This document shows positions 45,080 to 57,470 of a DNA stretch of 64,000 nucleotides, piece by piece. The translations under genes and the position numbers were made by a program. How positions within the stretch are numbered: position 1 is the stretch's first letter; each line of letters opens with the position of its first letter. This stretch comes from Ophioderma brevispina. Lineage: Eukaryota > Echinodermata > Ophiuroidea > Amphilepidida > Ophiodermatidae. The notes under the pieces are model-generated. The model was not told the origin of the DNA. It worked only from the letters and a program-made list of their open reading frames with translations, and did not search any database. The stretch covers positions 1-64,000 of the forward strand of contig JAMKCH010084931.1 of NCBI GenBank assembly GCA_023653785.1, given 5' to 3'.

Positions 45080-46920
45080 GGTCTAATATTTAGAGAAGTA
45101 GGGGAGAACAGTCTGACGTTTGTTATTAGGTTTAGAGTGACCCAAAAGGTCAAAGGGTAATCTAGGGGTCAATTTTATTTACGTAGAACTAATGACCTGG
45201 GCACAGAACAAGGCTGTGGTCAAAGGTCAACACATAGGTCGAAGGGTCTCACACCAAAATGGTGGGATGCACTAGTTGGTACCTAGTTTCGGTAAAGTTA
45301 CCCTTAGAAACTGGCCCCGGGAGGGGAGGGGGGAGAATTTCCCAATGGGCGACGGATTTGTGTACCAAGGCGCAGGCGGGCTGGCCAAGGAGCCAATTAA
45401 TCCTGCTACACAAGCTATAAGGACGGAAAGGATGGTTAGGAGGATTTAAGAAAAGGAAGTAGGTCCATTACACAGGATTCTTGGGGTAGGGGACTTTGAA
45501 AATTGTTAACCTTTGGGAAAGAACGCAACTCCGTGCCAACATATTTTCCCGTAAAGTCATATACACGGTGTACTTTTTGAACTCCCCTTTTCCGAATTTC
45601 TCCAAATATGAACATTAATCGAAAAAAAAAAATTCAGGAAATGGACCGTCTTCGGCCTTCCCCTGCTTGTGGTTTGGTATAGGGATGCGAATACACCAAT
45701 GGATTCCGCTTTCTCGCGCCTGGGCCCCTTAGGGGAAGGGAGAACGGAAAAATTGAAAAGAAAAAGAAGAAGAGAAAATGTAAAGACGAAAAGAGAAGTA
45801 AAGAGGCTCGGAGGGACGACGAGTCTCGTTTACTTCTAGGATGGACATAATAGTGTGCAAATAGTTTCAGGGAGAAAAACATATCTATTGTCACTACTTT
45901 CTTTGGCACTTGGAACAGTTATGTTAACGTAATTGTTTTTTTTAGGGAGAGATTCCGCAATGCACCATTTTCAATGAAACATTGGTTTGGAAAGCAGGGC
46001 CATACGCAGGGATTTTGGGGGGGGGGGTGCAGGGGCGGGGGAGGAGGGCTTCTTGGGCTTTAGAAAAAAAGGAGACTATTTTGGTAAAAGGGGTGATCCA
46101 AAAATGCTCCGTTTTTAATTTTGTGCACACTCATCCACCCAAAAGTGAGTTTAGTGTTTTTGTCAGAAATTCTATAAATATGGACCTTTTTTTTATTTAA
46201 AAAAAATCAAGCAGAAGTGGACCCCCCCTGCGTAGGGCCTTGTGGTTTGGGGGGTACAGGAGGGACAGGGCTTTCTCTTGGTGTCCAGATGCCTCCTGTC
46301 ACAAAAAGGGTGAGGACGTTTGTTTATTGATTAGAGTGATAATTATTCATTTTTTAAACAAGCAGCCTATTCGCGCAAATGCTTTTGGGTAATAATTTGT
46401 TATTTTGGATTATTGAGTTCCAGTTTTGTTATTTTAAAATAGTTAAAAATGAAAAGGAAAAGAAATCACCAAAAATAAAGCAAAAACAAAACGTATAGAA
46501 CCATCATGTTCACATTAACAAGTGACAGGGGAAGGAAAGGCATGGAAAGCAAAAAAAAATCGGGTAATGGGATTGACCTTTACTTTGTAGGAAAATACAA
46601 GTATGATAATTTACTAGCTAACCCATTTGAACATACAATTTTAATTACCTGTTCACAACAAGATGATTTAGGGTCGTTGGGATGGACAGATAGCTGTACA
46701 TTGCAATTGCGATGAAGTGGGGAAAGATTTCAGGAAAGCTGTTATAGCAGTGGGAAATAATTCATGTTTACTGGAAGAATGGACACCACTGGGCTTTGGT
46801 ATTAATTTTGTTAAATAAAATGGAAGGCTTGTGATGGTTGTGTGGCACGTGCAGTATGCATGAGTAGGGCCTATATTTATTTCAGAATGATCAGCCCATC
46901 CTTAATCGGAAGGAAAATAT
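45080..46920. other. no gene seen; G-tract-rich repeats
   Basis: CATACGCAGGGATTTTGGGG near 46000 and CCTGCGTAGGGCCTTG near 46230 look like inverted ends of a G-rich MITE of about 240 bp. The rest is unassigned. Confidence 0.4.
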
Positions 46921-46930
46921 TACAACCAAC

Positions 46931-47200
46931 CAGTGGCGTAACAAAGCCTTGCAACATTGGGGGGGGGGCGGGGGCGGGGGGGGGGAGCTGAAGGGGTGCC
47001 CAACTTGCCAAGGCTTCTTTTTTTTGTGGGGGCCAAATTTGGGTCCTTCTCCATTAGGACACGTACAAAAAAGTAAGTCGTGAAGGTTGGAGGGGTGCTG
47101 TAAGGGGGGGGGGGGCGGGGGGCAAAAGGGGTCTGTTGGGGGGCTTGCCGCCCCCTGCCCCCCCCCCCCCCCCCACCCGATGAGCTGGTGACGCCACTGC
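46931..47200. mobile_element. hAT-type MITE with 8-bp target duplication
   Basis: The ends CAGTGGCGTAAC and GTGACGCCACTGC are inverted repeats. CAACCAAC occurs directly on both outer sides (46923-46930 and 47201-47208), which is the 8-bp duplication expected of hAT elements. The interior is mostly G tracts (46960-46985, 47104-47122, and C at 47157-47174). Open frames over it are artefacts of Pro/Gly runs. Confidence 0.78.
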
Positions 47201-47209
47201 CAACCAACC

Positions 47210-48850
47210 AAAGAAACAAACAACACACGAGGAAGAAATCACAAGGACAATTTGATTTCTTAGCTTTCCTTCCCGTCTTTTATTTATTGCGATTGCTTAT
47301 TTCCCATCTTGGGCACTCTGATAAGGGCGGCTGCGGTTTTCGCGTAAGCGATAACTGATACCTATGTCTCGTGCCATTGATACCACCTGTTGTGTTGTTA
47401 TCTGTGTGGTCCCGGATTAGCATTCAAAAATTAACCGAGATGTGCACAAGGTAATGCGGTCACGATACTTGTGAATCGATACTGCTGGAGACGTTTCCCT
47501 ACAGATTCGTACAGTCTAGGCGGGCTACTCATGATCTCTACACCACTGGATAGGCAACTCCACGCGATTGAATAGCGAGCCGATGAATATACCGGAAGTG
47601 GCGAAGCGTCCCTTTTGCTCTACCATACATTCCAATCGGTTGCACGGGTTTCTATGGGATGAGTATACATATATTGCCTTATAAAGTCACACGGCGATTT
47701 TGTCCGAAAGCGCAAAGGATGTGCACCTTGCCATTAATGTTCAAAACCACGAGCGTTTTAACTTTTCCTACTTAAGGTGCAAAATCATTCAAAACAAAAA
47801 TAATTCTTGAGAAAAACAGTATATGTGTACAAATCAACTTTAATCGCCTTTCATTTACCAGCAGTAAGCATTGCTACAGCTACTGCACTCTTCTCACTAT
47901 GAGCCAGTAAAAGCTCAATTCCCTTGGATCAATTCAGTAGCTTTCAGTCACCAATGCATTTAGAAATCTACCCCTTGGTTTTGGATATACACACAAGATC
48001 AACAACAAGGTCAGTTCAATATTTTCCATAGTTCAGTGTAACCCCTTACTGCCTTTACTGCTACTATTACGAGTACTTTCACCAATACCTCTTCAATACC
48101 TCAATGTATGTACAAGTACAACGCAGAAACTGTGCCTTGGTGGATGAGCATGGTGTCTGGAGCTGTTGACATTGTTTCATTCCCAGAGTGCGACGTTCTT
48201 TGTAGAAGCTGATGCGTATACATGACTTAGATTAAAGACTTGTGCGCCCTCTTTCTGAACCAAACAGCTTCATTTATCCATCCGCGTGTTTCTGTCATAT
48301 TCTCTATCTAGAAATTTTGCACTGTCCAATCGCTGGCGCGTGTTGAGTATCGGCAAACGTGGTTGTGATTGCCGACTTGCGGATTTGTTTTCTCTTAGCC
48401 TTCGTGAACTTTTGTTTCGGTTCTTTGTCTATCCTTGTACTCATTTTATCTGGTATCAAAGAAACCTCAGGGCCTAGAGATGTTACCAACAAACATGAAA
48501 ACCTACGGATCAAAACATAGGCTTTGGATTTGAGCGGGTTGGGATGAGGGAGTTTATCTCCTGTTATTTTCTACCAGAGAGGCTGTACAAGATGATTTAA
48601 AGGGTTCATTGCATTCGAGTTGGTATTTGGTCACAAAGTAAAACGGGCCATTAAACTACTGAAAGAAAAGTAGTATGTGGGAAACTTATGTGAATGCTAG
48701 AAGATGTGTCTCAATTCAGGACACAATTAAGCTCCAGGAGCCCACTAAATTGCCAAACAAAATCTCAGACAGAACCAGGCAAAGATGAAAAACTGGGATG
48801 CGACAAAGATGCCGAAACAGAAGCATTCAATACAGAGGGTTATCCTTGCA
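47210..48850. other. no gene seen
   Basis: No motif-bearing frame on either strand. 48018-48090 is a direct repeat of 43772-43845. Confidence 0.4.
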
Positions 48851-48856
48851 AGTCAG

Positions 48857-50371
48857 TATATAGTTCATGAGCTGCTATCATCAGATTTTCCGTTGCACCC
48901 AATTAGTGACTAATTTTCCCATATATCACATTGAAGTGGTATACCCCTGAATAGTATTGGTATGTTTCCGCCCCGAAAAGCTGCCACGTCAGGCGTGTCT
49001 TCCATTTCAAAATGGCCGCCATTGTTTTATTATTTTTATTCATTAAAAGATAGCAAATTTTATCACGAATACACTAAAACCAAGTTTTTAACTGCCTTAG
49101 GGGCTTAAAATCGAGGCGTCCAAAAAATGGTCGCCGCAAAGGAAGGCAATTTTGATAAATGAACTTAAGTGGCAAATTGTTGAAATAAGAACCAGCGTGA
49201 CATTTTGGGGTCCAAAAAGGATTCTTTATGGCATTTTTATTTTAGGTACAGGCTTGTTTTTAAAGATGGGCGGGATTATATTCGCTCTAGGGTACGTAAC
49301 TAGGAAGAAAAGCAGCCTATACCATCTTTTCGACGTTTTAAACAGCACTTTCTAAAAGCCAGGCTATTTACACATATTAAACTTTTAAAAAAACATTTAA
49401 AGTGGGATATTGACTTGTCCTAAAGAATGCCGTTACTATAGCCTGTTACTACTTGGGCCATATAAACGTAGTTTAAACTGACCTATAATAGTTCATAGGA
49501 AGACAAAAAGCTCAGATCAACCTGATACAATAAAAATCCTAATAAATGGGTGTGATGTATTTAAGGACTAATCAGTGACGTCATAGGTGTTCCCAGTAAA
49601 AATAAAAATATGCTTATGAAGAAGTGACAAAAAATGTCTATAGAAGAGGAAAATTTAAATATGGTGTCCTAAGTTTCTTTTGGAGCACATCAAGTGTCAT
49701 CTTTGTTTCTGACTTGTACCACCAGACCTCCTTCTCTCTCTACTGGCCTAGATCAGCTCCCTTCCCAGCGTCAACTAGTGTTGATTGGTCTGCAATTGTC
49801 CATATGTACGAGAGAAAATTGCGGGAAAATGTTATCAATAGTTTTCGTTATGGTTCTTATTATGTCGAAAAAGATGTGCAAGGGTGTTTTTCTTCTTGAT
49901 TTATATCCCCGGATCGGGCATAACCGCCGCCATCATGAGTTATGATCATGTCAGCAATACACAAATGTCATTAAATCTCTTTTTGGTGCTCTCAAAATAT
50001 TACTCGCATTCTTACCCCATCTATTTGGCAATTTTAGTACATTTAACAAAACATGCCTCCAACCGGCGGCCATCTTGGACAATTAAATGTTTAAGCCCAC
50101 TTCAGGAAGGTAGAACTTTATTTCGTTTAGTCCTGGATAAAATTCCTATCTATAATGAAAATACAATAGCAGTTTTTCATAAAACAATGGTGGCCATTTT
50201 GAAATAGGCAGTACGCGCTAATGTGCAACTTCTCGGGGCGGAAACATACCTAATCCTAGTCAGGGGGACACCCCCTTCAAGGTGATATATTGGAAAATTA
50301 ATCACTAGGTGGGTGCAACAAACTCGAATTTTAAGGCCCGTGCAGAAACTGGCTCATGGACTATATTCTGG
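48857..50371. mobile_element. 1.5-kb fold-back element, palindromic over most of its length
   Basis: The left arm (TAGTTCATGAGC, GTTGCACCCAATTAGTGA, CATATATCAC, GGTATGTTTCCGCCCCG, TTCAAAATGGCC) matches the inverted right arm (GTCCATGAGCC, GTTGCACCCACCTAGTGA, AATATATCAC, CCGCCCCG, TTCAAAATGGCC) for at least 400 bp. Weaker matches run toward the centre near 49600. Short frames inside differ between arms and have no motif. Confidence 0.82.
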
Positions 50372-50582
50372 ACCATATGAGATTGAAAAGAAAGTGGAAG
50401 ACCTTGATTATGTAATCAAAACACTATAGACGTAAAAGTGGACAGGTATATAAATATGCTCAAAAAGTATAAAAAAGAGACACAGTAAATGATGACATCA
50501 CTGAGTCAGTAGCTGATCAAGAGAGCTCTGTAAACAAAGAGAATAATTATGGTGTCAACTTGCACAATTCTGACGTACTAAT

Positions 50583-51156
50583 CAGGGTTTCCCAACCTTT
50601 TTGTATCGAGACCCCATTTCTTGACACTTAGCTTGCGGCGACCCCATTACTCAAAATGATATATTCTCAAAAAGAAATATGAGCAGACGAGAAAAAATTG
50701 AAGGTGTTGTGGAGAGGTTCGGCAGTGGCAAGCCAATTTTTCAAGCCAATGGAAGGGGCTTGCAGCGAGGTCGCCTATATCTACCGGAAGCCCTGAATCT
50801 ACTGGTGACAGGGAAGTAAGGGCAATCCTTAAAAAAATCGGTTGTGGGATTCTAAGGGCATGGTGCTCTCCATTCCTAAAACAATTGCGCACGAAGTGTG
50901 CAAACATATCACTAATTTCATTACAATCGTGTTCATTTTTGGTCTTTGAACAGTCCTGTAAGTGACAATTTTATACTGATTTGCGCCAAGCGCGCGGAAA
51001 TTTCACTAATCAAATACAAATTCAACTGATTAATCAAACACTGCAAAATCCGTTTGGCTTGGTTGACATAGTTAAATTATCTTATTTGCTAATTCTGTTT
51101 CTTCCTTTTAGACAAGTACTTTCATTTTCATTTTAATTAACTTCGCGACCCCTTTC
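50583..51156. mobile_element. possible hAT-like element fragment
   Basis: Begins CAGGGTTTCCCAACCTTTTT, a start typical of several hAT families. It is followed by GACCCC words at 50611 and 50640, and CGCGACCCC at 51145 may be the inverted inner part of the other end. The far end is not found, so the call is tentative. Confidence 0.4.
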
Positions 51157-51591
51157 TTAAAGAGACACTGGCACATTTGAAAAATAGTGCGCCCTCAAGA
51201 TTTTTCAAAATCGATATTTTTGCATGGTTGTAAAGCTTTTAAATACAAAAGCCCTCGCCGGCGACGTGAAATTCAGCAGACGACGAAAATGGCTTTTAAC
51301 ACAAGAACACACACTCCGTATGCATGTTTCTCACGCTATGCATACCGTTTGACCGGTCTGTAACCTTTGTGGTTTTAATATCAGTGAGTACGAGTCAAAA
51401 ATATTCATGTAATATACACATTTGTTGATTAAAGTTATGGGAAACTTAAAAGTTGGCCTACAAATTACCTGGATGTCTTTATCCTCATATCAATGTCCCT
51501 ATCTGTTTTGGGTATGTTATTTTTAAGCTTTTTTATGTGTAAAATATATCTCTATTCTTCCAATGGCCTAGACTATCAGTGTCACTTTTAA
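51157..51591. mobile_element. TTAA-flanked MITE
   Basis: TTAA at 51157-51160 and 51588-51591. The ends are TTAAAGAGACACTGGCAC on the left and, inverted, TTAAAAGTGACACTGATAG on the right. 435 bp, non-coding. The TTAA target and AAAG start fit piggyBac-type MITEs. Confidence 0.72.
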
Positions 51592-52104
51592 AACTGGGTA
51601 CCATGCAGCCCATTTTGCACCGTTCGTAATAGCTTAATTAAAACAAGTATGCCTACAAATTTTATTATTTGCTAATATACATACAACAATCGCGTTATTC
51701 TTTTCATTAATCATAATATGTACTGAGTCAACTTGTTTTATGCTTGAGATCACAACAGTGGCATGATCCGGGAAATTTCCCAATGAGTTATAAATGTGAA
51801 ATGAAGGCAATTCAGGTGATGTAATTTTTTGTGAAATCTGATTGACAGTGCGTAGGTTTATGTGTATGGCATGACATGCTGTTGTTAATATCTCCCTTTT
51901 AAGACTTGGGAACTTTGTGAAATGATATTAAAGCTGAGTTTTTGCAAAGTTTTGTTTTCGCCAGCAAGTAGTAAACCAGGACAAGTATAACGTATAACTT
52001 ATTTTCATAGCTAGTTTTAACATCTAAATAGTTGTAGATTTTGAGCTTTCATATGCCAGATGTTTTTATTATTTTGGATGCCGCAGGAGCTTAATAGCTG
52101 ATCC

Positions 52105-52323
52105 GTGTGCTGTCGTCTTTTAAGCCCGAAGGCTCAGTTTTGGATCAAAAGGATTCCAGTTGTGGTCCTAAATGAGGACATTAGCGAAAGACTGATGGTG
52201 GTAGAATACCTGGACTGTATATTGCAGAATATTAGTGTAGTCGAGGGAAAACTCCGTCGTCTTCTGAACTGCTGGACAAAATTCCTTCAGGACTGTCAGA
52301 TTCCCATGGAAGATATTACCTGA
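52105..52323 (+). other. unassigned 72-codon open frame
   Basis: A frame with fairly ordinary amino-acid use (LNEDISERLMVVEYLDCI, LLNCWTKFLQDC) in an otherwise non-coding stretch. No splice context, upstream promoter or motif was recognised. It may be a fragment of a decayed transposon or retrocopy, or chance. Confidence 0.2.
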
Positions 52324-52994
52324 GGAGTTCTATGTGAACTTATGCGCTTTCATTTTGGAGTCTTCGCTCGTGGAAGGGGACATGTTATCGTTGAACTGCA
52401 ACGCTTTCTTGTGGCACGGTGGACATTCTTTGCTTAAATTATAAGTTTAAATCTTATAAATTGTGTCTATCTTACTATGTAATGTTGTTTGGGCACACCA
52501 AATTCTTGAACCAAACCAATTAAAGATCATTAAAACTGTTTTTTCTCTATAAATTTATATCACTTGTGCACAAGGCTCTCATTTATTTGTGTTTGAAAGG
52601 TAATTTCTGAACTTTGACGCCTACGAGACGTCATACAATCCCACACCATATTTTAAATATTGCTATGTATAATTTTGCTGTGTATTACAAGCTACCCTTT
52701 AGTCAAATTCACCTAAAGCACGTCAAAACTAATGCAAAGCCAGAATACTGACTTAATGATAAACTTCTATTCTCTTCGAAATAGTGATGGAACCACCTTA
52801 CATCTGTGCAGTGTCTGGGTTAATATTGTGCATGTCTTTCCCAAACGCGGACCTAAGTCCAATGTGGCGATTGTCTTAGATCTAGCTTGAAGCCTTTCCT
52901 ATTCATCGATAACACATTTCTAATTTTCAAATTGCTACGTTGGAACATATATCAAAGCGTTCCATACACCTTTCGACTGAGGTTCTACACTGAG

Positions 52995-53350
52995 AAAAAG
53001 GTTTTACACACTTATGCTTGTGGTAAAATTTTACATAATTCTGTGTTCGTACAGAACTCTATGTGAAAGTTTACATAACATGTGTTATTAAATTTTACTT
53101 GTGAGTTTTGTAAAATATTGTCATATTTACTAACCAATATTTAAGAAAATTTACACCTTAGTTATTTTAATATTTTCACCACAGATTAGATACAATAGAT
53201 CCTAATTGTTTATGAAACATTTACATATCATTGTTATGTAATTTTTTTACAATTAATGTAACTAATGATTTTACTAAACAACTCAGTAAAAAACTACGCA
53301 AGTACGTGCATGATTTTACCACATTTCTGTGGGGTTTTTTTGACACAAAT
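52995..53350. repeat. TTTTACA-rich repeat block
   Basis: GTTTTACACA, AATTTTACATAA, GTTTACATAACATG, AATTTTACTTG, TTTTGTAAAAT and similar words recur in both orientations. It starts behind CACTGAGAAAAAGG. A related but weaker block lies at 55490-55690. Consistent with a decayed MITE family. Confidence 0.45.
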
Positions 53351-53489
53351 TTAAAAAAAGAAAAAACCTAAAAAATTTTATTTTAATACTAATACTAGCT
53401 AAAGTGAATTTACTAATTAAATATGAGCCTCCTTTGCCACACCCTCAATTCATGCATGGTTCACAAACATTTCCACACGTTGTAGACCC

Positions 53490-54985
53490 ATCCCCCGCCG
53501 TAGTTTACTGTTATATAATCCATATACTTCTCGTTTCTTAAGATTACCTCGTTGTTTTTTCAGCGTGCATTAGTTTTTCACGAATGCACTGGGCTCTGTC
53601 AGATAATTCACGGGTGGTCATCAGATAATGCACGGGCCATCAGATATGCACGCGGGTCACCACAAGTCACAACTCCTGTTAACTACTAAAATACCGTCAA
53701 TCATTGATATCGACGTACTGCTCAATATCACGTAACATGTCTGCATTGTATAATAAATACCCTCTACGACTTAAGTATCGACAATCTATGGTGTCAGTCT
53801 AACTTAATTATTGTTGTTGAAAAATATTGGTTTCTCGTTTAAAGTATTAGTTGATTCACATGCGCAGACCCATTCCAAAGATGGATTTTGTAAACTGTTT
53901 TCTTCCGAAACTCGTATATCTTAATTAACGAGACCAAGCTTTTTTGTACTCTCAAAGGACGATACGTTTGACATTTAATCTTGCGATCGTACTATAAAAT
54001 TCTCTTAGGTTAATAATTTGTCATTCAAATATAGAAAAACTTCTCAGAAAGTTGACTTAGCTGCTATACGGAACTTCCCTACTTCTGTGCCGTACGTCCA
54101 GCGCGAGATTTGATGTGGCCGCACCATTAACCGCTCGCGCTGGCTTAAAGCGACGCGTTTTTTACACTCGCGCACAAAGATGGCATACCATCTGACGCAA
54201 TTGAGTACAAGCTGCGTCAATGACATCACTGTAACGGACTTTAGAGAAATGGGCACTATACCTCTTTTTGCTATATAATAGTAGGCCCATGAGAATTAGT
54301 GTACTTCAAAAACCCAAAATTCACAAATCACACCCGGTCTCCAGATGCAGAACCAGTCTGTTTTGTTACATTATCTGTCTGCGTTGGTCTTTGTAACATC
54401 TAAACACAGTCGGGCATTGTGAATTGGTAGAAAAAATTCCATATGCCTTTTATATGCCATCTTCACTGATGGTTTTTGTTTTGGAAAAAGGGCATTGCGA
54501 AAAGTCTATCTTCTTTTCATTTCATTGGACGCGCTTCATCACTAATTGGTTTTGTTTTGAAACTGCCATGGAGGTGCGAGAAATAAAATTAGCCACTCTA
54601 AGCGTCTTAAGAGTCTGATTTTTTGCTCGCACTTCAGATCATTTCAAAACAACCTAGCACAATGATTGCGTCCAAGGTCTTTTTTTGTGCACTATTTATA
54701 GGGTAGAACTTTTGGACAGTATGTCTGGAGTATAGAAGTGTTCTCATTTAATTTATTTTACCCAAAAAACTTCTTCAAAATTTAGATAGAATTCGTTATA
54801 TTATTAATTTTAATGCTAATGATATTATACTAGTGCTTTTCTCAGTCTATATGACGGATAAGGACGCACGCTCAAGTGCATTTCGACAGTAATAAATTTT
54901 GCCTTGACCGTATGGTCCATGCAGTAAGCAGCAAACTCGAGCCTTCGGCTTCTCGTGCTGCCTGCACTGCCCCATACGGTCAAAT
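53490..54985 (-). mobile_element. element of unknown class, copy 2 (inverted)
   Basis: On the minus strand it repeats the layout of copy 1. A stem-loop comes first, TTGACCGTATGG...CCATACGGTCAA enclosing GCAGGCAGC-type arms (54905-54985). Then come a TATA-like CATATAAAAGGC (about 54450), shared blocks CCTCCATGGCAGTTT, TTGACGCAGC and GATGGTATGCCATC-like words, and diverged GCATTATCTGATG units at 53600-53660. It carries about 430 extra bases near its start relative to copy 1. Confidence 0.7.
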
Positions 54986-55044
54986 GCAATTATCCTGACG
55001 AATGTACTTGGCTTGGTCCTTTATCACCCTATCATACTTTTACT

Positions 55045-55152
55045 TTCGCGATGGGCTTACTGTATTTTGCGAAACGAACGAAACAGAACACCTTGGGATT
55101 ACACGCTTTATTCCGTCATGCATTCATATCGTTTCGCAAAATACGTAAGCCC
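55045..55152. repeat. inverted repeat with 23-bp arms
   Basis: GGGCTTACTGTATTTTGCGA at the left pairs with TCGCAAAATACGTAAGCCC at the right, separated by about 60 bases. Only one or two mismatches. Directly next to copy 2 of the unknown element, so it may belong to that insertion. Confidence 0.65.
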
Positions 55153-55938
55153 TTTCGATGTGTCTACGATGTGTGGAATTCACCCCAGGCTGCTATACGC
55201 GGGCCTGCATGATACGGTGCGACTACTGTACATGCCAATGCATTGGAATACATATAGCCCCAGCACTAAATTGTTATTTGCAGACTTGGATCATCGATCT
55301 ACAACCACCCTTGTGGTATAAATGCCACCATAACACAAAAGTTATCAGGGCAATGATTGACTCCTTCCAAGTTCTCATTGTCTTCTACAAGCCTAGCCGG
55401 TGGAGAATTGTGGAGACCGCTTCAGTTTTCGCCTGCAACGCATACGGGTCGGCCATTCGGTTTCTATTTTACACAATAAACATTTAAAAATGACAAGTAA
55501 CACTATAAATTGCAATCTTACACAGTTTTTTTAATGATTTTTTTTTATATTGTATCATTTTTTCATCTTTGTTACAAAATACACCACTTTGGTAACCATC
55601 ATTTTAACATAATAAGTACTATATATATTTTTGTACACAAACTGATTCTGTGTTCCCTATTTTTTACACAACTTGTGTTATTTTTACAAATAAAATTTCA
55701 CTTTTTTATCATATTGTTTTCTCTGATAGATTTGCCCAATCAATTGTACATACATACCGTATATAAGATAATAGATGGGGATGGAGTTGGTTCTATGTGG
55801 TGCACTTGACCCTGGAAATTTAAACCTCCTATGTCCAATTTAAGTTTGAACTTTTCAATTTGAAAATCGTATGTGTGCAAATTACGGTCCAACATCAAAA
55901 CGCAACATAATATGTTCACTATGAATTTAAATTTAAAC

Positions 55939-56480
55939 TTAAAGGGATATAATGGCATGAAAAAAATTGACATAATGAAAAGGACCCTTACTGAAATCAC
56001 TTCCACGAATTTGAAAACAATTTGGATGTTTACATTCTATAAAAACAGGAAGAGTTCCAGGGGGAGGTGGCAGTTTGTGGCAATATCTGGAACAGAAAAG
56101 CAAGGTGTTCACATCCCTGACAGAATTTACAGTGTATCTAGCATGTTTTGCGACACAATCATTCAGACCGGGATTCAGGCATTGTACTTTAGGCTTGTAG
56201 TAAGATATTGATCTGGCAAGTGAATGATGGATTAGCCGGGATTAGCACAATAGCAATGGTCTGTGAGCTGATGACAACATGCTTTTCAAGTTTGGTAAAT
56301 GCTGGCAGTAATGTCAGCATCCTTGTTCCAGAAATTGTCACAAACTGCCACCTCCCCCTCGAACTCTTCCTGTTTTTACAGAATGTAAACATCCTAATTG
56401 TTTTCAAACTCGTGGAAGTGATTTCAATAAGGGTCCTTTTCATTATGTCAATTTTTCCCCATGCCATTATGTCCCTTTAA
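55939..56480. mobile_element. TTAA-type MITE, copy 2 (well preserved)
   Basis: TTAA at 55939-55942 and 56477-56480. The ends TTAAAGGGATATAATGGCAT and, inverted, TTAAAGGGACATAATGGCAT differ at a single base. Inverted arms run about 140 bp. 542 bp in all. The open frames on both strands arise from the palindromic arms and are not genes. Same family as 23.42-23.995 kb. Confidence 0.85.
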
Positions 56481-56484
56481 ATTA

Positions 56485-57465
56485 GATGCCCCGAGTACAA
56501 TGTATGATATTCACGATTGTCAAGGTTCTTTACACAGATATTTGATAAACATGACAATATATTTTGGACTGGAATGTTTGAATATTTATCATAAAGGTAT
56601 GTAAAATGATACTAAGTGAGGTAGGTACTTTAAAAAAAACAATGGCAGTTTACAATCACAGGTGCAACATGTTTACATTCAACATGAAATCCATTAGTTT
56701 AGGTTATATGCAATGTATTTAAATATGGGACTTGCCTAAAAGCAACTGTGTCTAGTGATTACGCAACCTCTCTGTGATGAGCGATATGCAAATTGAAATA
56801 CCGGCACCCTATTGTCTGTTTCGGGTCCTTTCAAATATAACAAAGCGGTCACAGGTTATTCCACTCGCTTATACTCTAGATACGGTACTAGGACGATCAG
56901 CAACGTAATTGCATTGTAGAAATCGCCAAACCAGAATGGGTATAGAGTTTGTGGGCTGAAAGTTTCGCGTCCTAGGAGATATTCTTGGCCACAGGTGAAA
57001 AATGCGCGTTACCTATGATAGCGGACTCGGTTAAATGTCAATTATGAGCATGCTCGCGTAATCATTGCACGTTAAAGCGCACAAATCACCAACTTAGCCT
57101 TCAACAAAACACCCACAGTACACACACAAGGTGAATATTGTAATTATAAATGCGCACAAAAGCCAACACGTCAGCGCTCTACATGGAAAACTGCACAAGA
57201 AAGAGCTAGTAATCCAGTTTATATAACATCCTTGGGTTTTGACGATACTGATGAATAGTTACACACGTAATCGCTAGACCCCGTTGTCAAAACTCCTTTG
57301 GGAGTAATTCTGTAAAATCTTTGCCTATATTCGTCTCGACTCCAACCGCTTGCTTATTTCTTTTAATTTGGCTTTGAGTAAACAGATACAATGGCAGACG
57401 GAGTTCAAAAATTGATTCTGGTTTCCGGTAGGGGATTTTGCAGGAAGAGTTGTTAAGCTAAAATC
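56485..57465. other. 3' flank of the aGPCR gene, no other gene seen
   Basis: AT-rich sequence without motif-bearing frames. A candidate poly(A) signal ATTAAA on the minus strand lies at 57361-57366. The 3' UTR probably ends within this stretch. Confidence 0.4.
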
Positions 57466-57470
57466 TTAAT

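Noticed and set aside
46891..47242. Overlapping 62-111-codon frames rich in Pro and Gly
   Set aside because: They are translations of G and C tracts inside a hAT-type MITE.
55873..56480. Overlapping 90-112-codon frames on both strands
   Set aside because: They mirror each other because they lie in the inverted arms of a TTAA MITE.
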